In this document: in pieces, positions 37,164-46,972 of the stretch
How the letters are laid out: each line of letters opens with the position of its first letter
Position numbering within the stretch: position 1 is the stretch's first letter
The notes under the pieces: model-generated
Databases searched by the model: none
Seen by the model: the letters and a program-made list of their open reading frames with translations, nothing else
Told to the model about the DNA's origin: nothing
Made by a program: the position numbers and the translations under genes
Assembly (NCBI RefSeq): GCF_003026355.1
Contig: NZ_PYON01000003.1
Location: 62,001-126,000 of the forward strand
Direction: 5' to 3'
Length of the DNA: 64,000 nucleotides
DNA from: Photobacterium kishitanii
Lineage (GTDB): Bacteria > Pseudomonadota > Gammaproteobacteria > Enterobacterales > Vibrionaceae

Positions 37164-38453
37164 ATGCTAGAAAAGTTATTTAAACTCAAAGAACATGGCA
37201 CTACAGTGCGCACTGAAATTATGGCCGGTGTGACCACTTTCCTGACAATGGCTTATATTATTTTTGTAAACCCCACTATGTTAGCCAGCACAGGAATGGA
37301 TCAGGGTGCAGTGTTTGTTGCAACCTGTTTAGCGGCAATGATTGGTTGTTTTGTGATGGGTTTTTATGCTAACTATCCAGTAGCACAAGCACCTGGTATG
37401 GGACTAAACGCATTTTTTACTTATACCGTTGTATTAGGTATGGGTCATACATGGCAAGTGGCGTTAGCTGCAGTATTTTTATCAGGTTTGTGCTTTATTG
37501 CGCTGAGTGTAATGCGAGTACGTGAGTGGATCATTAATGCAATCCCTCATTCATTACGTATTGGTATCTCCGCTGGTATCGGTTTGTTCTTGGCTTTTAT
37601 CGCCCTACAAACATCTGGCATTGTGGTTGCAAGTCCTGCGACTTTAGTAACAGCGGGTGATTTAACCAGTTTCTCAGCAATGATGGCAGGGTTAGGCTTT
37701 TTCTTAACAATTGGCTTAGTACAACGTGGTTTTAAAGCGGCGGTTTTGATTGCGATTTTAATTGTCACCGCAATCAGTATTGTTGCTGGAGAAGTTGATT
37801 ACAACGGCATTATGTCAATGCCACCAAGTATCGCACCTACCTTTATGCAACTGGATTTTTCTGGTGCGATGGAAGTTGGCTTAATTTCAATTGTGTTTGC
37901 ATTTTTGTTTGTAGATTTGTTTGATACTGCTGGCACATTGGTCGGTGTTGCGACTAAAGCCAACTTAATTGGCGAAGACGGTAAATTACCACGTCTAAAC
38001 CGTGCGCTATTAGCTGATAGTACAGCAACCTCGATTGGTGCATTACTGGGCACCTCAAATACGACATCTTTTGTTGAGAGTGTGTCGGGTGTCGCAGTTG
38101 GCGGTCGTACAGGTCTAACAGCCGTTACTGTTGGCATGTTATTCTTATCAGCGTTATTTTTTGCACCGCTAGCGGGCATGGTTCCAGTATATGCTACCGC
38201 TGGTGCATTGTTTTATGTTGCCATTTTGATGATGTCAGGCTTGGTATCAATTGATTGGCGAGACCTAACAGAAGCTGCGCCTGTTGTGGTTGTCTGTTTA
38301 CTAATGCCTTTAACATACTCGATTGCAGAAGGTATTGGTCTTGGTTTTATTACCTTTGCGGTAGTTAAAGCGTTAAGTGGCAAGGGACGTGAAGTAAATA
38401 TCAGCGTTTGGGTTATTTCAGCGTTATTCCTTGCGAAGATTATTTTCTTATAA
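37164..38453 (+). CDS. NCS2-family purine (guanine/hypoxanthine) permease, AzgA-like
   Basis: Inner-membrane proton-coupled nucleobase importer. The 429-residue protein has about 13 hydrophobic segments and the AzgA-like marks of the group that includes E. coli GhxP, GhxQ and AdeP: GVTTFLTMAYIIFVNP near residue 21, QAPGMGLNAFFTYTVV near 75 and LFVDLFDTAGTLVGVATKAN near 248. Specificity for guanine/hypoxanthine or adenine cannot be read from the sequence. The ATG at 37164 (MLEKLFKLKEHGT) is chosen over an upstream TTG at 37125 by family start and AAGGAA. gpt follows 69 bases later, consistent with purine salvage. Confidence 0.88.
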   Translation: MLEKLFKLKEHGTTVRTEIMAGVTTFLTMAYIIFVNPTMLASTGMDQGAVFVATCLAAMIGCFVMGFYANYPVAQAPGMGLNAFFTYTVVLGMGHTWQVALAAVFLSGLCFIALSVMRVREWIINAIPHSLRIGISAGIGLFLAFIALQTSGIVVASPATLVTAGDLTSFSAMMAGLGFFLTIGLVQRGFKAAVLIAILIVTAISIVAGEVDYNGIMSMPPSIAPTFMQLDFSGAMEVGLISIVFAFLFVDLFDTAGTLVGVATKANLIGEDGKLPRLNRALLADSTATSIGALLGTSNTTSFVESVSGVAVGGRTGLTAVTVGMLFLSALFFAPLAGMVPVYATAGALFYVAILMMSGLVSIDWRDLTEAAPVVVVCLLMPLTYSIAEGIGLGFITFAVVKALSGKGREVNISVWVISALFLAKIIFL

Positions 38454-38522
38454 GTGTAATGTTACTTACACTTACATAAATTTATGCGGTTTTCGAATCG
38501 CTGTTTCAGAGGTTGTTTTACT

Positions 38523-38981
38523 ATGAGTAATAAATTCGTCATCACTTGGGATAACATGCAAATGTACACACGTCAGTTAGCAGAGAAATTGCTACCGGCT
38601 GAACAGTGGACAGGTATTATTGCAGTTAGCCGTGGCGGTTTAGTGCCAGCTGCTATTTTGGCGCGCGAATTAGGCATTCGTCATATTGATACGGTATGTA
38701 TTGCTAGTTACGATCATGATCATCAGCGTGATATGAATGTGATCAAGAAAGCTGATGGTGATGGCGAAGGCTTTATCGTGGTTGACGATTTGGTTGATAC
38801 TGGTGGTACCGCTGAGAAAATTCGCGAATTGTACCCACGCGCTAAATTTGTGACGGTATGTGCCAAGCCTGCTGGTCAGCATTTAGTTGATGATTTTGTT
38901 GTTAGTATTCCGCAAGATACTTGGATTGAACAACCTTGGGATATGGCGGTTACTTTCGTTGATCCAATTGCTAAAAAGTAA
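38523..38981 (+). CDS. gpt: Xanthine-guanine phosphoribosyltransferase (Gpt)
   Basis: Salvages xanthine, guanine and hypoxanthine to nucleotides using PRPP. The 152-residue length equals E. coli Gpt. The PRPP-binding motif [15 protein letters not shown] is near residue 81, [20 protein letters not shown] near 36 and a C-terminal WIEQPWD near 134. The start at 38523 has AGAGG ten bases upstream; the frame opens 13 codons earlier without a site. Position after a purine permease suggests a salvage pair. A terminator follows. Confidence 0.96.
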   Translation: MSNKFVITWDNMQMYTRQLAEKLLPAEQWTGIIAVSRGGLVPAAILARELGIRHIDTVCIASYDHDHQRDMNVIKKADGDGEGFIVVDDLVDTGGTAEKIRELYPRAKFVTVCAKPAGQHLVDDFVVSIPQDTWIEQPWDMAVTFVDPIAKK

Positions 38982-39056
38982 TTAAGTTGTCTCGAGCTGA
39001 TTAATCGATACTGTTATTGAGTGTTGATGATCGGCTTTGGAAACTAAGTTTTATCG

Positions 39057-39086
39057 AAGACGCTACTTTGTTAGCGTCTTTTTTTA
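39057..39086 (+). terminator. Terminator after gpt
   Basis: An 8-bp stem AAGACGCT/AGCGTCTT (39057-39064, 39073-39080) followed by T residues. Confidence 0.8.
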
Positions 39087-39163
39087 TGGATTTAACTTAT
39101 TGAGGGCGGTTTAGGTATATTATCTAGGTCTATTAAAATAAGTGATATACGTTGGAGGATGCT

Positions 39164-40423
39164 GTGTCTGAACCGTCAAAACAAAATCTATCAGAGAAGC
39201 TATTTGCACCACGTCAAACCAGCAAAGAAACATCGAATATTGTTAAAATTGCGCATGTTCGCAGTGGTGATGTAAACAATGCACTTGATGGTGAAAGTCA
39301 GCTTGGTTGGTATCGCGTCTTACGGCGTCCGCAATGGATATGGCAAGGTGTTGATCCTATTGAGCAAGAAGCAATTTTAGCGCGGATTGCAGCCTCAACC
39401 GCCCCTCGTACAAGTGAGCATTTATTAGATACTGTTATTGGTTATCGACCAGGTAATTGGACTTATGAATGGTCACAATTAGCGTCTAATTATCAGCAAT
39501 TAGCACGTACTGCGGCCAATAATGGTGATAAGTTAGCTGCGTCAGAATTGTTATTAAAAGCCAGTACTCATTACAGCATTGCTGCCTATCCTTATATAAA
39601 AGGCGATCAACTGGCTGATCAAGCTGAGCTACAAGCTAATCAAAGTTACCGTGAGGCGATTGAGTTACGCCCGCATGATATGCGTAAAATTGATGTTAAA
39701 TATGAAAATAAGACCTTTGAGGCGTTCATTCATTTACCGCGTACTGATAAGTTATTACCAACGGTAATTGTGAGCGGTGGTTTAGCAACCTTACAAAGTG
39801 ATTTGTGGCGATTATATAAAGATTATTTAGGCCCTGCAGGATATGCGATGGTGACGTTAGATATGCCATCTATTGGCCATAGTGACCGTTGGAATTTAAC
39901 TGAAGATACCAGCCGTCTGCATCAAGCATTATTACAACAAATTCGAGATGTGCCTTGGGTCGATAATCGTAATGTTGCCATGGTGGGGTTACGTATGGGC
40001 GGTAATGCTGCCATTCGACTGGGATTTATGGAACCTACACGTTTAAAAACCTGTGTCAGTATTGGTGGTGCAATTAATAGTTTTCTGACACAACCGAAGT
40101 TATTAGATCAAATGCCACGGATGTATTTGGATGTACTAGCATCTCGGATGGGTAAAAATGGTCAAGCAGAAGCAAGCATCAAATCCCATCTACCTGCCTG
40201 GTCATTAAAAAACCAAGGTATTTTAGGCCGTCGTCGAGTGGATATTCCGATGTTAGGTATTGGGTTGAAAAATGATCCTATTTGCCCTGAAATGGACAAT
40301 CAACTGATTGCATTATCAAGTTATGGTGGTAAAGCGATTACTTTACCTGAAAAGCCAATTTATGATGGCTATCATCGAGTGATGACTGAAGTCGTTAAAT
40401 GGTTAGACGATAAAATGCAGTAA
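39164..40423 (+). CDS. frsA: Fermentation-respiration switch protein FrsA
   Basis: An alpha/beta-hydrolase-fold protein described as a binding partner of dephosphorylated IIA-Glc that shifts metabolism toward fermentation; an enzymatic role has been proposed and disputed. The 419-residue product matches the family with NLSEKLFAPRQTSKET near the start, WQGVDPIEQEAILARIA near residue 61 and PRMYLDVLASRMGK near 322. At the nucleophile elbow the usual GXSXG serine is replaced (GLRMGGNAA), as I recall for Vibrio FrsA. The start is GTG behind GGAGGA. gpt-frsA-crl order is conserved in vibrios. Confidence 0.93.
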   Translation: MSEPSKQNLSEKLFAPRQTSKETSNIVKIAHVRSGDVNNALDGESQLGWYRVLRRPQWIWQGVDPIEQEAILARIAASTAPRTSEHLLDTVIGYRPGNWTYEWSQLASNYQQLARTAANNGDKLAASELLLKASTHYSIAAYPYIKGDQLADQAELQANQSYREAIELRPHDMRKIDVKYENKTFEAFIHLPRTDKLLPTVIVSGGLATLQSDLWRLYKDYLGPAGYAMVTLDMPSIGHSDRWNLTEDTSRLHQALLQQIRDVPWVDNRNVAMVGLRMGGNAAIRLGFMEPTRLKTCVSIGGAINSFLTQPKLLDQMPRMYLDVLASRMGKNGQAEASIKSHLPAWSLKNQGILGRRRVDIPMLGIGLKNDPICPEMDNQLIALSSYGGKAITLPEKPIYDGYHRVMTEVVKWLDDKMQ

Positions 40424-40454
40424 TTGCCATACTTAGCTCTGAGCTTCAATAGTC

Positions 40455-40488
40455 GCGGAATCACAGCATAATGTGATTCCGCTTTTTT
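40455..40488 (+). terminator. Terminator after frsA
   Basis: An 11-bp perfect stem (40455-40465 with 40472-40482, loop GCATAA) and a T run. Confidence 0.85.
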
Positions 40489-40670
40489 ATAACCAAATAT
40501 ATTGTCATGATATTGTTAGCAAATTTAGTCGCTATGGTTTGTTATTTTGTTAAATCTTATCCATACTATAAGAAATTATTATTGTGCTAAGCGTGTTTTA
40601 AGGCGTTATGAATAATGGTAACAAGTATTACTTGCGCATCAAATGCCGCTGACTATGGATGGAGAATATA

Positions 40671-41081
40671 ATGACAATCGCAACGAGCTTTCCACCACAT
40701 GGACGTTTAATGTCTAAATTGACCGCAATTGGTCCCTATCTTCGTGAAAAAAAATCACAGCCGCAACGGTTCTTTTTTGATTGTTTAGCCAGTTGTGTTA
40801 ATGCTGAAAAAGAGCCAGAACAGCGAGAATTTTGGGGCTGGTGGTTAGTAATGACAGCCACCGATACTGGCTATGAATATGAATATGATTTTGGTCGTTT
40901 TAATGCTGCTGGAGAGTGGGTTAATGGTAAATTGCCAGCAAAACATCGAGATGCAGTATTAAAAACCTTGGTTGATTTCTATCCTAAACTGACCTTATTC
41001 ATTGTTGATGAATGTGAGTTAACGTTAGTATCTGCAGCAACATTAACTCAAGTACCGCTGGCTGAATTATCAGCTCAATAA
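40671..41081 (+). CDS. crl: Sigma factor-binding protein Crl
   Basis: Binds the stationary-phase sigma factor RpoS and promotes its association with core RNA polymerase. The 136-residue protein has the Crl pattern: PHGRLMSKLTAIGPYLRE near residue 7, FFFDCLASCVN near 32 and EFWGWWLVMTATDTGYEYEY near 48. GGAGA lies six bases before the ATG; four extra codons upstream are not needed. It precedes proB in the same order as in enterics (crl-phoE-proB region) but without phoE. Confidence 0.94.
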   Translation: MTIATSFPPHGRLMSKLTAIGPYLREKKSQPQRFFFDCLASCVNAEKEPEQREFWGWWLVMTATDTGYEYEYDFGRFNAAGEWVNGKLPAKHRDAVLKTLVDFYPKLTLFIVDECELTLVSAATLTQVPLAELSAQ

Positions 41082-41331
41082 AACAATTATTATTATTGAT
41101 GATCTTTTCCATCACCACTGGTGGCATTAAATTGTGATGTTATGAAATGACAATAAATAAGCACCAATATTGTCACTATGTGGTGTTGTGGTTATTCGGT
41201 GTGTGTATTTATGCTTAAACAACCCGCTAAAGCCCGTTAATATTGTTTTTGTCATTGTTTTTTTCTTGTGCTTTTCAGTAGGGATTGATACAACAAAGAA
41301 CATTTATTATTTCAATCTATTGTTTGATCTC

Positions 41332-42486
41332 ATGGCTGATTCAAAAAAATCTAATGCTCAAAAGCAAGACGTTGCTGCTGGTGCTGCAACCCATACAATT
41401 GTCGTCAAACTAGGTACTAGTGTGCTAACCGGTGGCACACTAAAACTTGATCGTGCTCATATGGTTGAGTTAGTGCGTCAATGCGCTATGTTACGTAGTC
41501 AAGGCCATAAAATTATCATTGTTACTTCTGGTGCGATTGCTGCTGGTCGTGAGCATTTAGGTTACCCCGAACTACCCAAAACCATGGCGAGTAAGCAATT
41601 GCTTGCAGCTGTTGGACAAGGACGCTTAATTCAAGAATGGGAAACCTTGTTTGGTATTTATGGGATCAACATTGGCCAAATGTTATTGACGCGTGCCGAT
41701 TTAAACGATCGTGAGCGTTATTTAAATGCGCGCGATATGTTAGTTGCGCTATTAGATAACGGTATTATTCCGGTTGTGAATGAAAATGATGCGGTAGCAA
41801 CTACTGAAATCAAAGTGGGCGATAACGATAATCTATCTGCTTTGGTGGGCATTTTAGGTGGTGCGGATAAGCTATTATTAATGACTGATCAGGCGGGTTT
41901 ATTTACAGCAGATCCTCGTAGCAATCCTGATGCAGAACTTATTCATGAAGTACATACTATTGATGATAAGTTACGTAAATTAGCGGGCGGTACTGTCGGC
42001 GGTTTAGGTACTGGTGGTATGGCTACCAAGTTACAAGCTGCTGAAGTGGCGTGTCGTGCTGGTATTGAAGTGATCATTGCTGCTGGTCGTCGAGTTGATG
42101 TCATTATTGATCTTGCTGCAGGTAATGCTGTTGGTACTCGTTTTCTACCGCTAAAATCGCCGCTTGAAGGTCGTAAACAATGGATTCTTGCAGGTCCACC
42201 ACCAGCGGGCGATATTGTCATTGATGATGGTGCCGTCATGGCAGTGAAACAGAAAGGCAGTAGTTTACTTGCTAAAGGTATTACACAAATAAAAGGCACA
42301 TTTGAACGTGGCGAAGTAGTACGAATTTTTGATAGTAAGAATGTATTACTGGCACGTGGTATTAGCCGTTATTCAAGTGAGGATATGGCTAAAATTGCGG
42401 GTAAACACAGCCATGATATTCATCATGTTTTAGGTTATGAATATGGCCATGCAGCAATCCATCGTGATGATATGGTTGTTATTTAA
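41332..42486 (+). CDS. proB: Glutamate 5-kinase (ProB)
   Basis: Phosphorylates glutamate in the first step of proline synthesis, with feedback inhibition by proline. The 384-residue protein has an amino-acid-kinase domain starting [12 protein letters not shown] near residue 24, [17 protein letters not shown] near 65, the NENDAVAT motif near 150, and a C-terminal PUA domain from about 295. It is about 17 residues longer than E. coli ProB at the N-terminus ([12 protein letters not shown]). The ATG at 41332 has no clear ribosome binding site; frames open as far back as 41170. proA follows 54 bases later. Confidence 0.95.
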   Translation: MADSKKSNAQKQDVAAGAATHTIVVKLGTSVLTGGTLKLDRAHMVELVRQCAMLRSQGHKIIIVTSGAIAAGREHLGYPELPKTMASKQLLAAVGQGRLIQEWETLFGIYGINIGQMLLTRADLNDRERYLNARDMLVALLDNGIIPVVNENDAVATTEIKVGDNDNLSALVGILGGADKLLLMTDQAGLFTADPRSNPDAELIHEVHTIDDKLRKLAGGTVGGLGTGGMATKLQAAEVACRAGIEVIIAAGRRVDVIIDLAAGNAVGTRFLPLKSPLEGRKQWILAGPPPAGDIVIDDGAVMAVKQKGSSLLAKGITQIKGTFERGEVVRIFDSKNVLLARGISRYSSEDMAKIAGKHSHDIHHVLGYEYGHAAIHRDDMVVI

Positions 42487-42540
42487 TAGCTGTGGTAAGT
42501 CACATCAATCAGTTAATTCGAATTTAATTAAGGAATTATT

Positions 42541-43797
42541 GTGAATCTTGAAATAATGGGACATGCTGCGCAGCAGGCTGCGTTTGAATTAGCCACCACA
42601 GCAACAGCAGTAAAAAATACTGCGTTAGCAATTATCGCTGATGAATTAGAAGCTAACCAAGTTGCCATTCTTGCCGCTAATAAACAAGATATTGATGCTG
42701 CTGTAGCAAGCGGTATGTCAGATGCTTTAATTGATCGGTTATTGCTTAATGAAGCACGTATTAGTGCGATTGCTAATGATGTGCGTAACGTGATTAATTT
42801 AAATGATCCTGTTGGTGCTGAACTTGATAGTCGTGTACTTGAAAATGGTATGCGTTTAAGTCGTCGTCGCGTTCCATTAGGTGTTGTTGGTGTGATTTAT
42901 GAAGCCCGTCCTAATGTGACTATTGATATTGCAGCGTTATGCCTTAAAACAGGTAATGCTAGTATTTTGCGTGGAGGGCGAGAGACCTTCCATTCAAATA
43001 TGGCGTTAGTTGAAGTGATTCAGGCTGCGTTAGCAAAAGCGGGTTTACCTGCGGCATCAGTGCAATATATTGATCAACCCGATCGCGAATATGTGTCACA
43101 GTTACTAAAGTTAGATCAATATGTTGATATGATTATTCCGCGTGGTGGTGCCGGCCTACATAAAATGTGTAAGGAAAATAGCACTATTCCGGTGATCATT
43201 GGTGGTTTTGGTATTAGCCATATGTATATTGATGATAGCGCCGATCTATCGCGTTCATTAGATGTGGTGGAAAATGCGAAGGTACAACGTCCTTCCGCAT
43301 GTAATTCACTTGATACATTATTGGTTAACGAGCAAATAGCCGCGACTTTCTTATCGCGTTTAGTTGAACGGATGAATAAAGCGCAAGTAACATTCGTTGC
43401 TGATGATGCTGCGTTTAACTTACTTGAAGGTAAAGCGAGTTTATTACGTAAAGCTGAAGATGGTGATTTTGATACTGAATGGCTAAGTTATACCTTAGGC
43501 GTTAAAGTGGTTGCCAATGTTGATGAAGCTATTTTTCATATGCGTAAACATAATGCGAGCCATTCAGATTCGATCTTAACTAACAACCTGCAATCGGCTG
43601 AGCGGTTTGTGAATGCTGCAGGTTCTGCGGCAGTATATGTTAATGCTTCAACCCGTTTTACTGATGGAGCGCAATTTGGTTTAGGTGCCGAAGTTGCCGT
43701 TTCAACTCAAAAATTGCATGCACGCGGTCCTATGGGTCTCGAAGAACTGACGAGCTATAAATGGGTTGGTATTGCTGATTATTTAAGTCGTCCGTAA
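42541..43797 (+). CDS. proA: Gamma-glutamyl phosphate reductase (ProA)
   Basis: NADPH-dependent reduction of glutamyl 5-phosphate to the semialdehyde in proline synthesis. The 418-residue aldehyde-dehydrogenase-fold protein has [17 protein letters not shown] near residue 112, [12 protein letters not shown] near 140, [12 protein letters not shown] near 199 and the catalytic cysteine in [14 protein letters not shown] near 251. GTG start, with AAGGAATTA upstream. proBA form an operon ended by a terminator. Confidence 0.97.
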   Translation: MNLEIMGHAAQQAAFELATTATAVKNTALAIIADELEANQVAILAANKQDIDAAVASGMSDALIDRLLLNEARISAIANDVRNVINLNDPVGAELDSRVLENGMRLSRRRVPLGVVGVIYEARPNVTIDIAALCLKTGNASILRGGRETFHSNMALVEVIQAALAKAGLPAASVQYIDQPDREYVSQLLKLDQYVDMIIPRGGAGLHKMCKENSTIPVIIGGFGISHMYIDDSADLSRSLDVVENAKVQRPSACNSLDTLLVNEQIAATFLSRLVERMNKAQVTFVADDAAFNLLEGKASLLRKAEDGDFDTEWLSYTLGVKVVANVDEAIFHMRKHNASHSDSILTNNLQSAERFVNAAGSAAVYVNASTRFTDGAQFGLGAEVAVSTQKLHARGPMGLEELTSYKWVGIADYLSRP

Positions 43798-43837
43798 TAT
43801 CGCCGTTATGTGATTAATATCAAAGATAATAAATATC

Positions 43838-43868
43838 AAAAAAGCTGCCGTAAATGGCAGCTTTTTTA
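43838..43868. terminator. Bidirectional terminator between proA and the NUDIX gene
   Basis: Arms AAAAAGCTGCC and complement (43839-43849, 43856-43866, loop GTAAAT) with A and T runs outside. Confidence 0.85.
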
Positions 43869-43893
43869 TTGGTTTAGATTTGCTATTAATCGC

Positions 43894-44436
43894 TTAGATC
43901 GCCTGTTTGAGTTTTGCTAGCCCATAAGCGGCAATGGTAACGCAGTCTTTTAATTCACCATTGATAATCATTGCTTCAAAATCGGCAATGGAAAAAGATT
44001 GGCTGATTAAATCTTCTTCTTCAATATCTCGGTGCTGCTCTGGCGCTGTATGTAATTGGGTTGCTAAATAGATATGACAGGTTTGATTTAAAAAACCATA
44101 AGCAATAAATTGACTCCCGAGATAAGTCATTTTACTCGCGATTAATCCCGTTTCTTCTTGTAGTTCACCTTTAGCGAGGTCAAGATGATTAGCATCAGGA
44201 TTTGCTTCCCAAGCCCCTTGTGGGATCTCCCAGCAGCGTTGCTGAATGCTATACCTAAATTGCTGTACTAAGTGAATGTAGCCATTATCAATCGCTAAAA
44301 TAGCGGCACAATCAGGCTTCTCTACGACGCCATAAATACCTTCGGCACCACTTTGACGTTGGATTTTATCTTCTCGTACTGTCATCCATTTATTTTGATA
44401 AACAATACGGCTGTCTAATTTTTTTATATCAGTCAT
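43894..44436 (-). CDS. NUDIX hydrolase (ADP-sugar pyrophosphatase-like)
   Basis: A 180-residue cytoplasmic hydrolase of nucleoside-diphosphate compounds; the N-terminal region (SRIVYQNKWMTVREDKI near residue 9) resembles ADP-ribose pyrophosphatases. The NUDIX box is variant: GAWEANPD, then a longer loop, then LAKGELQEETGL (about residues 73-97), with the usual REL replaced by GEL but the metal-binding EE retained. Substrate cannot be assigned. The start overlaps the DUF2897 gene by eight bases, so the two form an operon. Confidence 0.85.
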   Translation of the reverse strand: MTDIKKLDSRIVYQNKWMTVREDKIQRQSGAEGIYGVVEKPDCAAILAIDNGYIHLVQQFRYSIQQRCWEIPQGAWEANPDANHLDLAKGELQEETGLIASKMTYLGSQFIAYGFLNQTCHIYLATQLHTAPEQHRDIEEEDLISQSFSIADFEAMIINGELKDCVTIAAYGLAKLKQAI

Positions 44437-44659
44437 TTTTATCCTGCGGGTTACTCTTCTCTAGCATATGGTTATCATCCTGAATCTGATTAGTATCAGA
44501 TTTTTCTGATGGCTGAGATTCATCATGTGGTGGTTGTGGCGGATGTCTTTTTTTGAGTCCTGTTCGCATATAGGCAGTATATTTTAACGCGGCAATATTA
44601 CTGGCAATAACCGCAAGAATAATCACACAAATTACCCAAGGATTAAAAAACCATTCCAT
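44429..44659 (-). CDS. DUF2897-type small membrane protein
   Basis: A 76-residue protein with one membrane helix (about residues 6-27, WVICVIILAVIASNIAALKY) after MEWFFNP, then a hydrophilic Pro/Gln/Asp-rich cytoplasmic tail. The N-terminal part fits the DUF2897 family found in vibrios; the tail is unusually long and low in complexity. The ATG at 44659 has GAGGTGA five bases upstream; the frame opens 16 codons earlier. Function unknown. Overlaps the NUDIX gene. Confidence 0.72.
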   Translation of the reverse strand: MEWFFNPWVICVIILAVIASNIAALKYTAYMRTGLKKRHPPQPPHDESQPSEKSDTNQIQDDNHMLEKSNPQDKND

Positions 44660-44820
44660 ATTCACCTCACAATGATAATTTTCATTTGAACCCATCAAAT
44701 GCATCACTACAGTTGATAATGAACCATAAACTAGGGTGATAGAATACCAATAATATGCATTAGCTGCGATGATTTACTTATGATAACAATGCATAATTAT
44801 CTATCAATTATCGCATGATT

Positions 44821-44849
44821 AGCTGTTCAGTGGCGTTATCTGAACAGCT
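44821..44849. repeat. 10-bp perfect inverted repeat after dapE
   Basis: AGCTGTTCAG and CTGAACAGCT with a 9-base loop, 27 bases past the dapE stop. No T run follows on the minus strand, so it is at best a weak terminator. Confidence 0.6.
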
Positions 44850-44875
44850 ATGATTATGGTCAAAATCACGGGTGG

Positions 44876-46006
44876 TTATAAAATCTTACCCAGGATACGC
44901 TGGTACATATCAGTAAGTTTTTCAAGATCAGTGACTTTAACGCATTCGTTGACTTTGTGGATAGTGGCATTAACGGGTCCAAGTTCAACGACTTGTGCAC
45001 CTGTACGTGCGATGAAGCGGCCATCAGAAGTGCCACCTGTTGTCAGTAATTGTGGTGGCGTGTGGTTTATTTCAGTGATAGCAGCCACAACCGCATCAAC
45101 TAAAGTACCACTGTCAGTTAAAAATGGATGCCCGCTTAACGTCCATTTCAAATCATAATCTAATCCATGCGCATCAAGTATTGAATGTACTCGACGTTTA
45201 ATATCAGCATCGGTTAATTCAGTGCTGAAGCGAAAATTAAATTGCACTTTAAATTGACCTGGAATGACATTGGATGCCCCTGTACCTGCTGCAACATTGG
45301 GAATTTGAAAGCTCGTTGGTGGAAAGAAGTCATTACCATCATCCCAATGGGTTGCTGCTAATTCGGCCAAAGCGGGTAGTGCTTTATGGATCGGATTATT
45401 GGCTAAGTGAGGATAGGCAACATGGCCTTGAATACCATTCACTATCAGATCGCCAGTAATTGAACCGCGACGACCATTTTTAACAATATCACCAACAGCA
45501 TGAGTGCTTGATGGCTCACCAACAATACACATGTCTATTTTTTCATTACGTGCTTCTAGGGTGTCGACAACACGAGTTGTCCCATTAATGAAAGGCCCTT
45601 CTTCATCGGAGGTAATCAATAATGCAATCGAGCCGTTATGATGCGGATTTTGAGCAATAAAACGCTCAATCGCAACCACCATGCAGGCAAGTGAACCTTT
45701 CATATCTGCAGCGCCACGTCCATGTAAGTAGCCGTCAATAATCGTTGGTTCAAAAGGAGGGGTATGCCATTGTTCTACTGGGCCTGAAGGCACAACATCA
45801 GTATGGCCAGCAAACACAAACAATGGCGCTTGTGTGCCACGGCGAGCCCATAGGTTGGTCGTATCTTCAAATACCATCGTTTCAATAATGAATCCCAACG
45901 CTTGTAAGCGTTCGATCATTATTGTTTGGCAGCCAGCATCTTCGGGGGTAACTGAAGGGCGGCTCATTAAATCTTTTGCGAGTGTAATAACGGGACTGTC
46001 AGACAT
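44876..46006 (-). CDS. dapE: Succinyl-diaminopimelate desuccinylase (DapE)
   Basis: Zinc M20-family enzyme that removes succinate from N-succinyl-LL-DAP in lysine and peptidoglycan-precursor synthesis. The 376-residue protein has [17 protein letters not shown] near residue 64, [18 protein letters not shown] near 93, [12 protein letters not shown] near 130 and [14 protein letters not shown] near 323. It starts 13 bases downstream of yffB, the same pair order as in E. coli. Confidence 0.97.
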   Translation of the reverse strand: MSDSPVITLAKDLMSRPSVTPEDAGCQTIMIERLQALGFIIETMVFEDTTNLWARRGTQAPLFVFAGHTDVVPSGPVEQWHTPPFEPTIIDGYLHGRGAADMKGSLACMVVAIERFIAQNPHHNGSIALLITSDEEGPFINGTTRVVDTLEARNEKIDMCIVGEPSSTHAVGDIVKNGRRGSITGDLIVNGIQGHVAYPHLANNPIHKALPALAELAATHWDDGNDFFPPTSFQIPNVAAGTGASNVIPGQFKVQFNFRFSTELTDADIKRRVHSILDAHGLDYDLKWTLSGHPFLTDSGTLVDAVVAAITEINHTPPQLLTTGGTSDGRFIARTGAQVVELGPVNATIHKVNECVKVTDLEKLTDMYQRILGKIL

Positions 46007-46019
46007 CCTTGTATCCTTG

Positions 46020-46373
46020 TTATTTAGTAAGAAAAATAGCTTGGTATTGGTCAGGTTTAAAACCGAGGTAGTAATTATTATTATGCTTTAATAATGGTCG
46101 TTTAATCATTGCGGGTTGTTCTAGCATTAATTGCAATGCTGTTTCACGATTTAACTGCTCTTTTTGTTCAGCCGTTAATTGACGGAAAGTCGTGCCGCGT
46201 TTATTGACCATTGCTTCCCAACCTAATGCCGCTTCAAAGGTTTCTAGTAACGCAAGATCAAGACCATCGACACGGTAATCATGAAATTGATACGCAATAT
46301 TTTCAGCGGCGAACCAGTGCTTCATTTTTTTGATGGTGTCGCAATTTTTTATACCGTAAGCAATTGTAGTCAT
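46020..46373 (-). CDS. yffB: ArsC/Spx-family protein YffB
   Basis: A thioredoxin-fold protein of the ArsC/Spx group, function unknown. The 117-residue product begins [20 protein letters not shown] with the single family cysteine C11, then [12 protein letters not shown] near residue 28, [10 protein letters not shown] near 57 and [16 protein letters not shown] near 89, diagnostic of YffB. It lacks the extra cysteines of true arsenate reductases. It is co-transcribed with dapE. Confidence 0.92.
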   Translation of the reverse strand: MTTIAYGIKNCDTIKKMKHWFAAENIAYQFHDYRVDGLDLALLETFEAALGWEAMVNKRGTTFRQLTAEQKEQLNRETALQLMLEQPAMIKRPLLKHNNNYYLGFKPDQYQAIFLTK

Positions 46374-46619
46374 ATTTGGGCTGGCTTTTTTATAATAAGT
46401 AAGTCGTCTTTTATAGCGAGATTATCGGGTTATCGCAACCGTTGCACTTTATTGGTTGCTATTTACAGTAAGCAACAATAATGATGATTATCATGAAAAT
46501 GAGATCAAACTCGCTTTTATTAGTATCCATAATGATTAAACCGAAGACCTCGTTGATCAAACGCAACATCCTCATTTGAGAACTGGCAATAATAGGAGCA
46601 GTATATTATGGAGGCCCCA

Positions 46620-46901
46620 ATGGAACTGAATCCAGTTTTTGCCCGTAGACTTTATCTGGCGTTACTTGTTGAACACACAGAGCGCCCTAATGTTCCTCGT
46701 CTAATTGAACAAACAGGTTGGCCACGACGGACAATTCAAGATGTATTAAAAGCCTTGCCTGGATTAGGCATCGAATTGACTTTTATTCAAGATGGACGGC
46801 GCCATAATGATGGCTATTATAAATTAAGTGATTGGGGACCTTTTGATCTGCAATGGGTTGAGTCACGAGAACAAGATTTAATAACGTCTTTAGCATTGTA
46901 A
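46620..46901 (+). CDS. Small winged-helix DNA-binding protein of unknown target
   Basis: A 93-residue protein whose middle part reads as a helix-turn-helix: VPRLIEQTGWPRRTIQDVLK at about residues 22-41, followed by a wing-like IELTFIQDGRRHNDGYYKLSDWG. It has no sensor domain. Two starts are possible: ATG at 46620 with GGAGG five bases upstream (preferred), or ATG at 46608 with AGGAG nine bases upstream, whose own codons contain the second site. It stands alone between yffB and narP. I do not recognise a named family. Confidence 0.75.
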   Translation: MELNPVFARRLYLALLVEHTERPNVPRLIEQTGWPRRTIQDVLKALPGLGIELTFIQDGRRHNDGYYKLSDWGPFDLQWVESREQDLITSLAL

Positions 46902-46933
46902 GTCATAATAAGCATCGCGCGGGTGTTATATCG

Positions 46934-46967
46934 ACCGCAGTGTATTTATTTACACTGCGGTTTTTTA
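46934..46967 (+). terminator. Terminator after the winged-helix gene
   Basis: An 11-bp perfect stem (46934-46944 with 46951-46961) followed by six T residues; it ends just before the convergent narP stop. Confidence 0.82.
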
Positions 46968-46972
46968 TAGCA

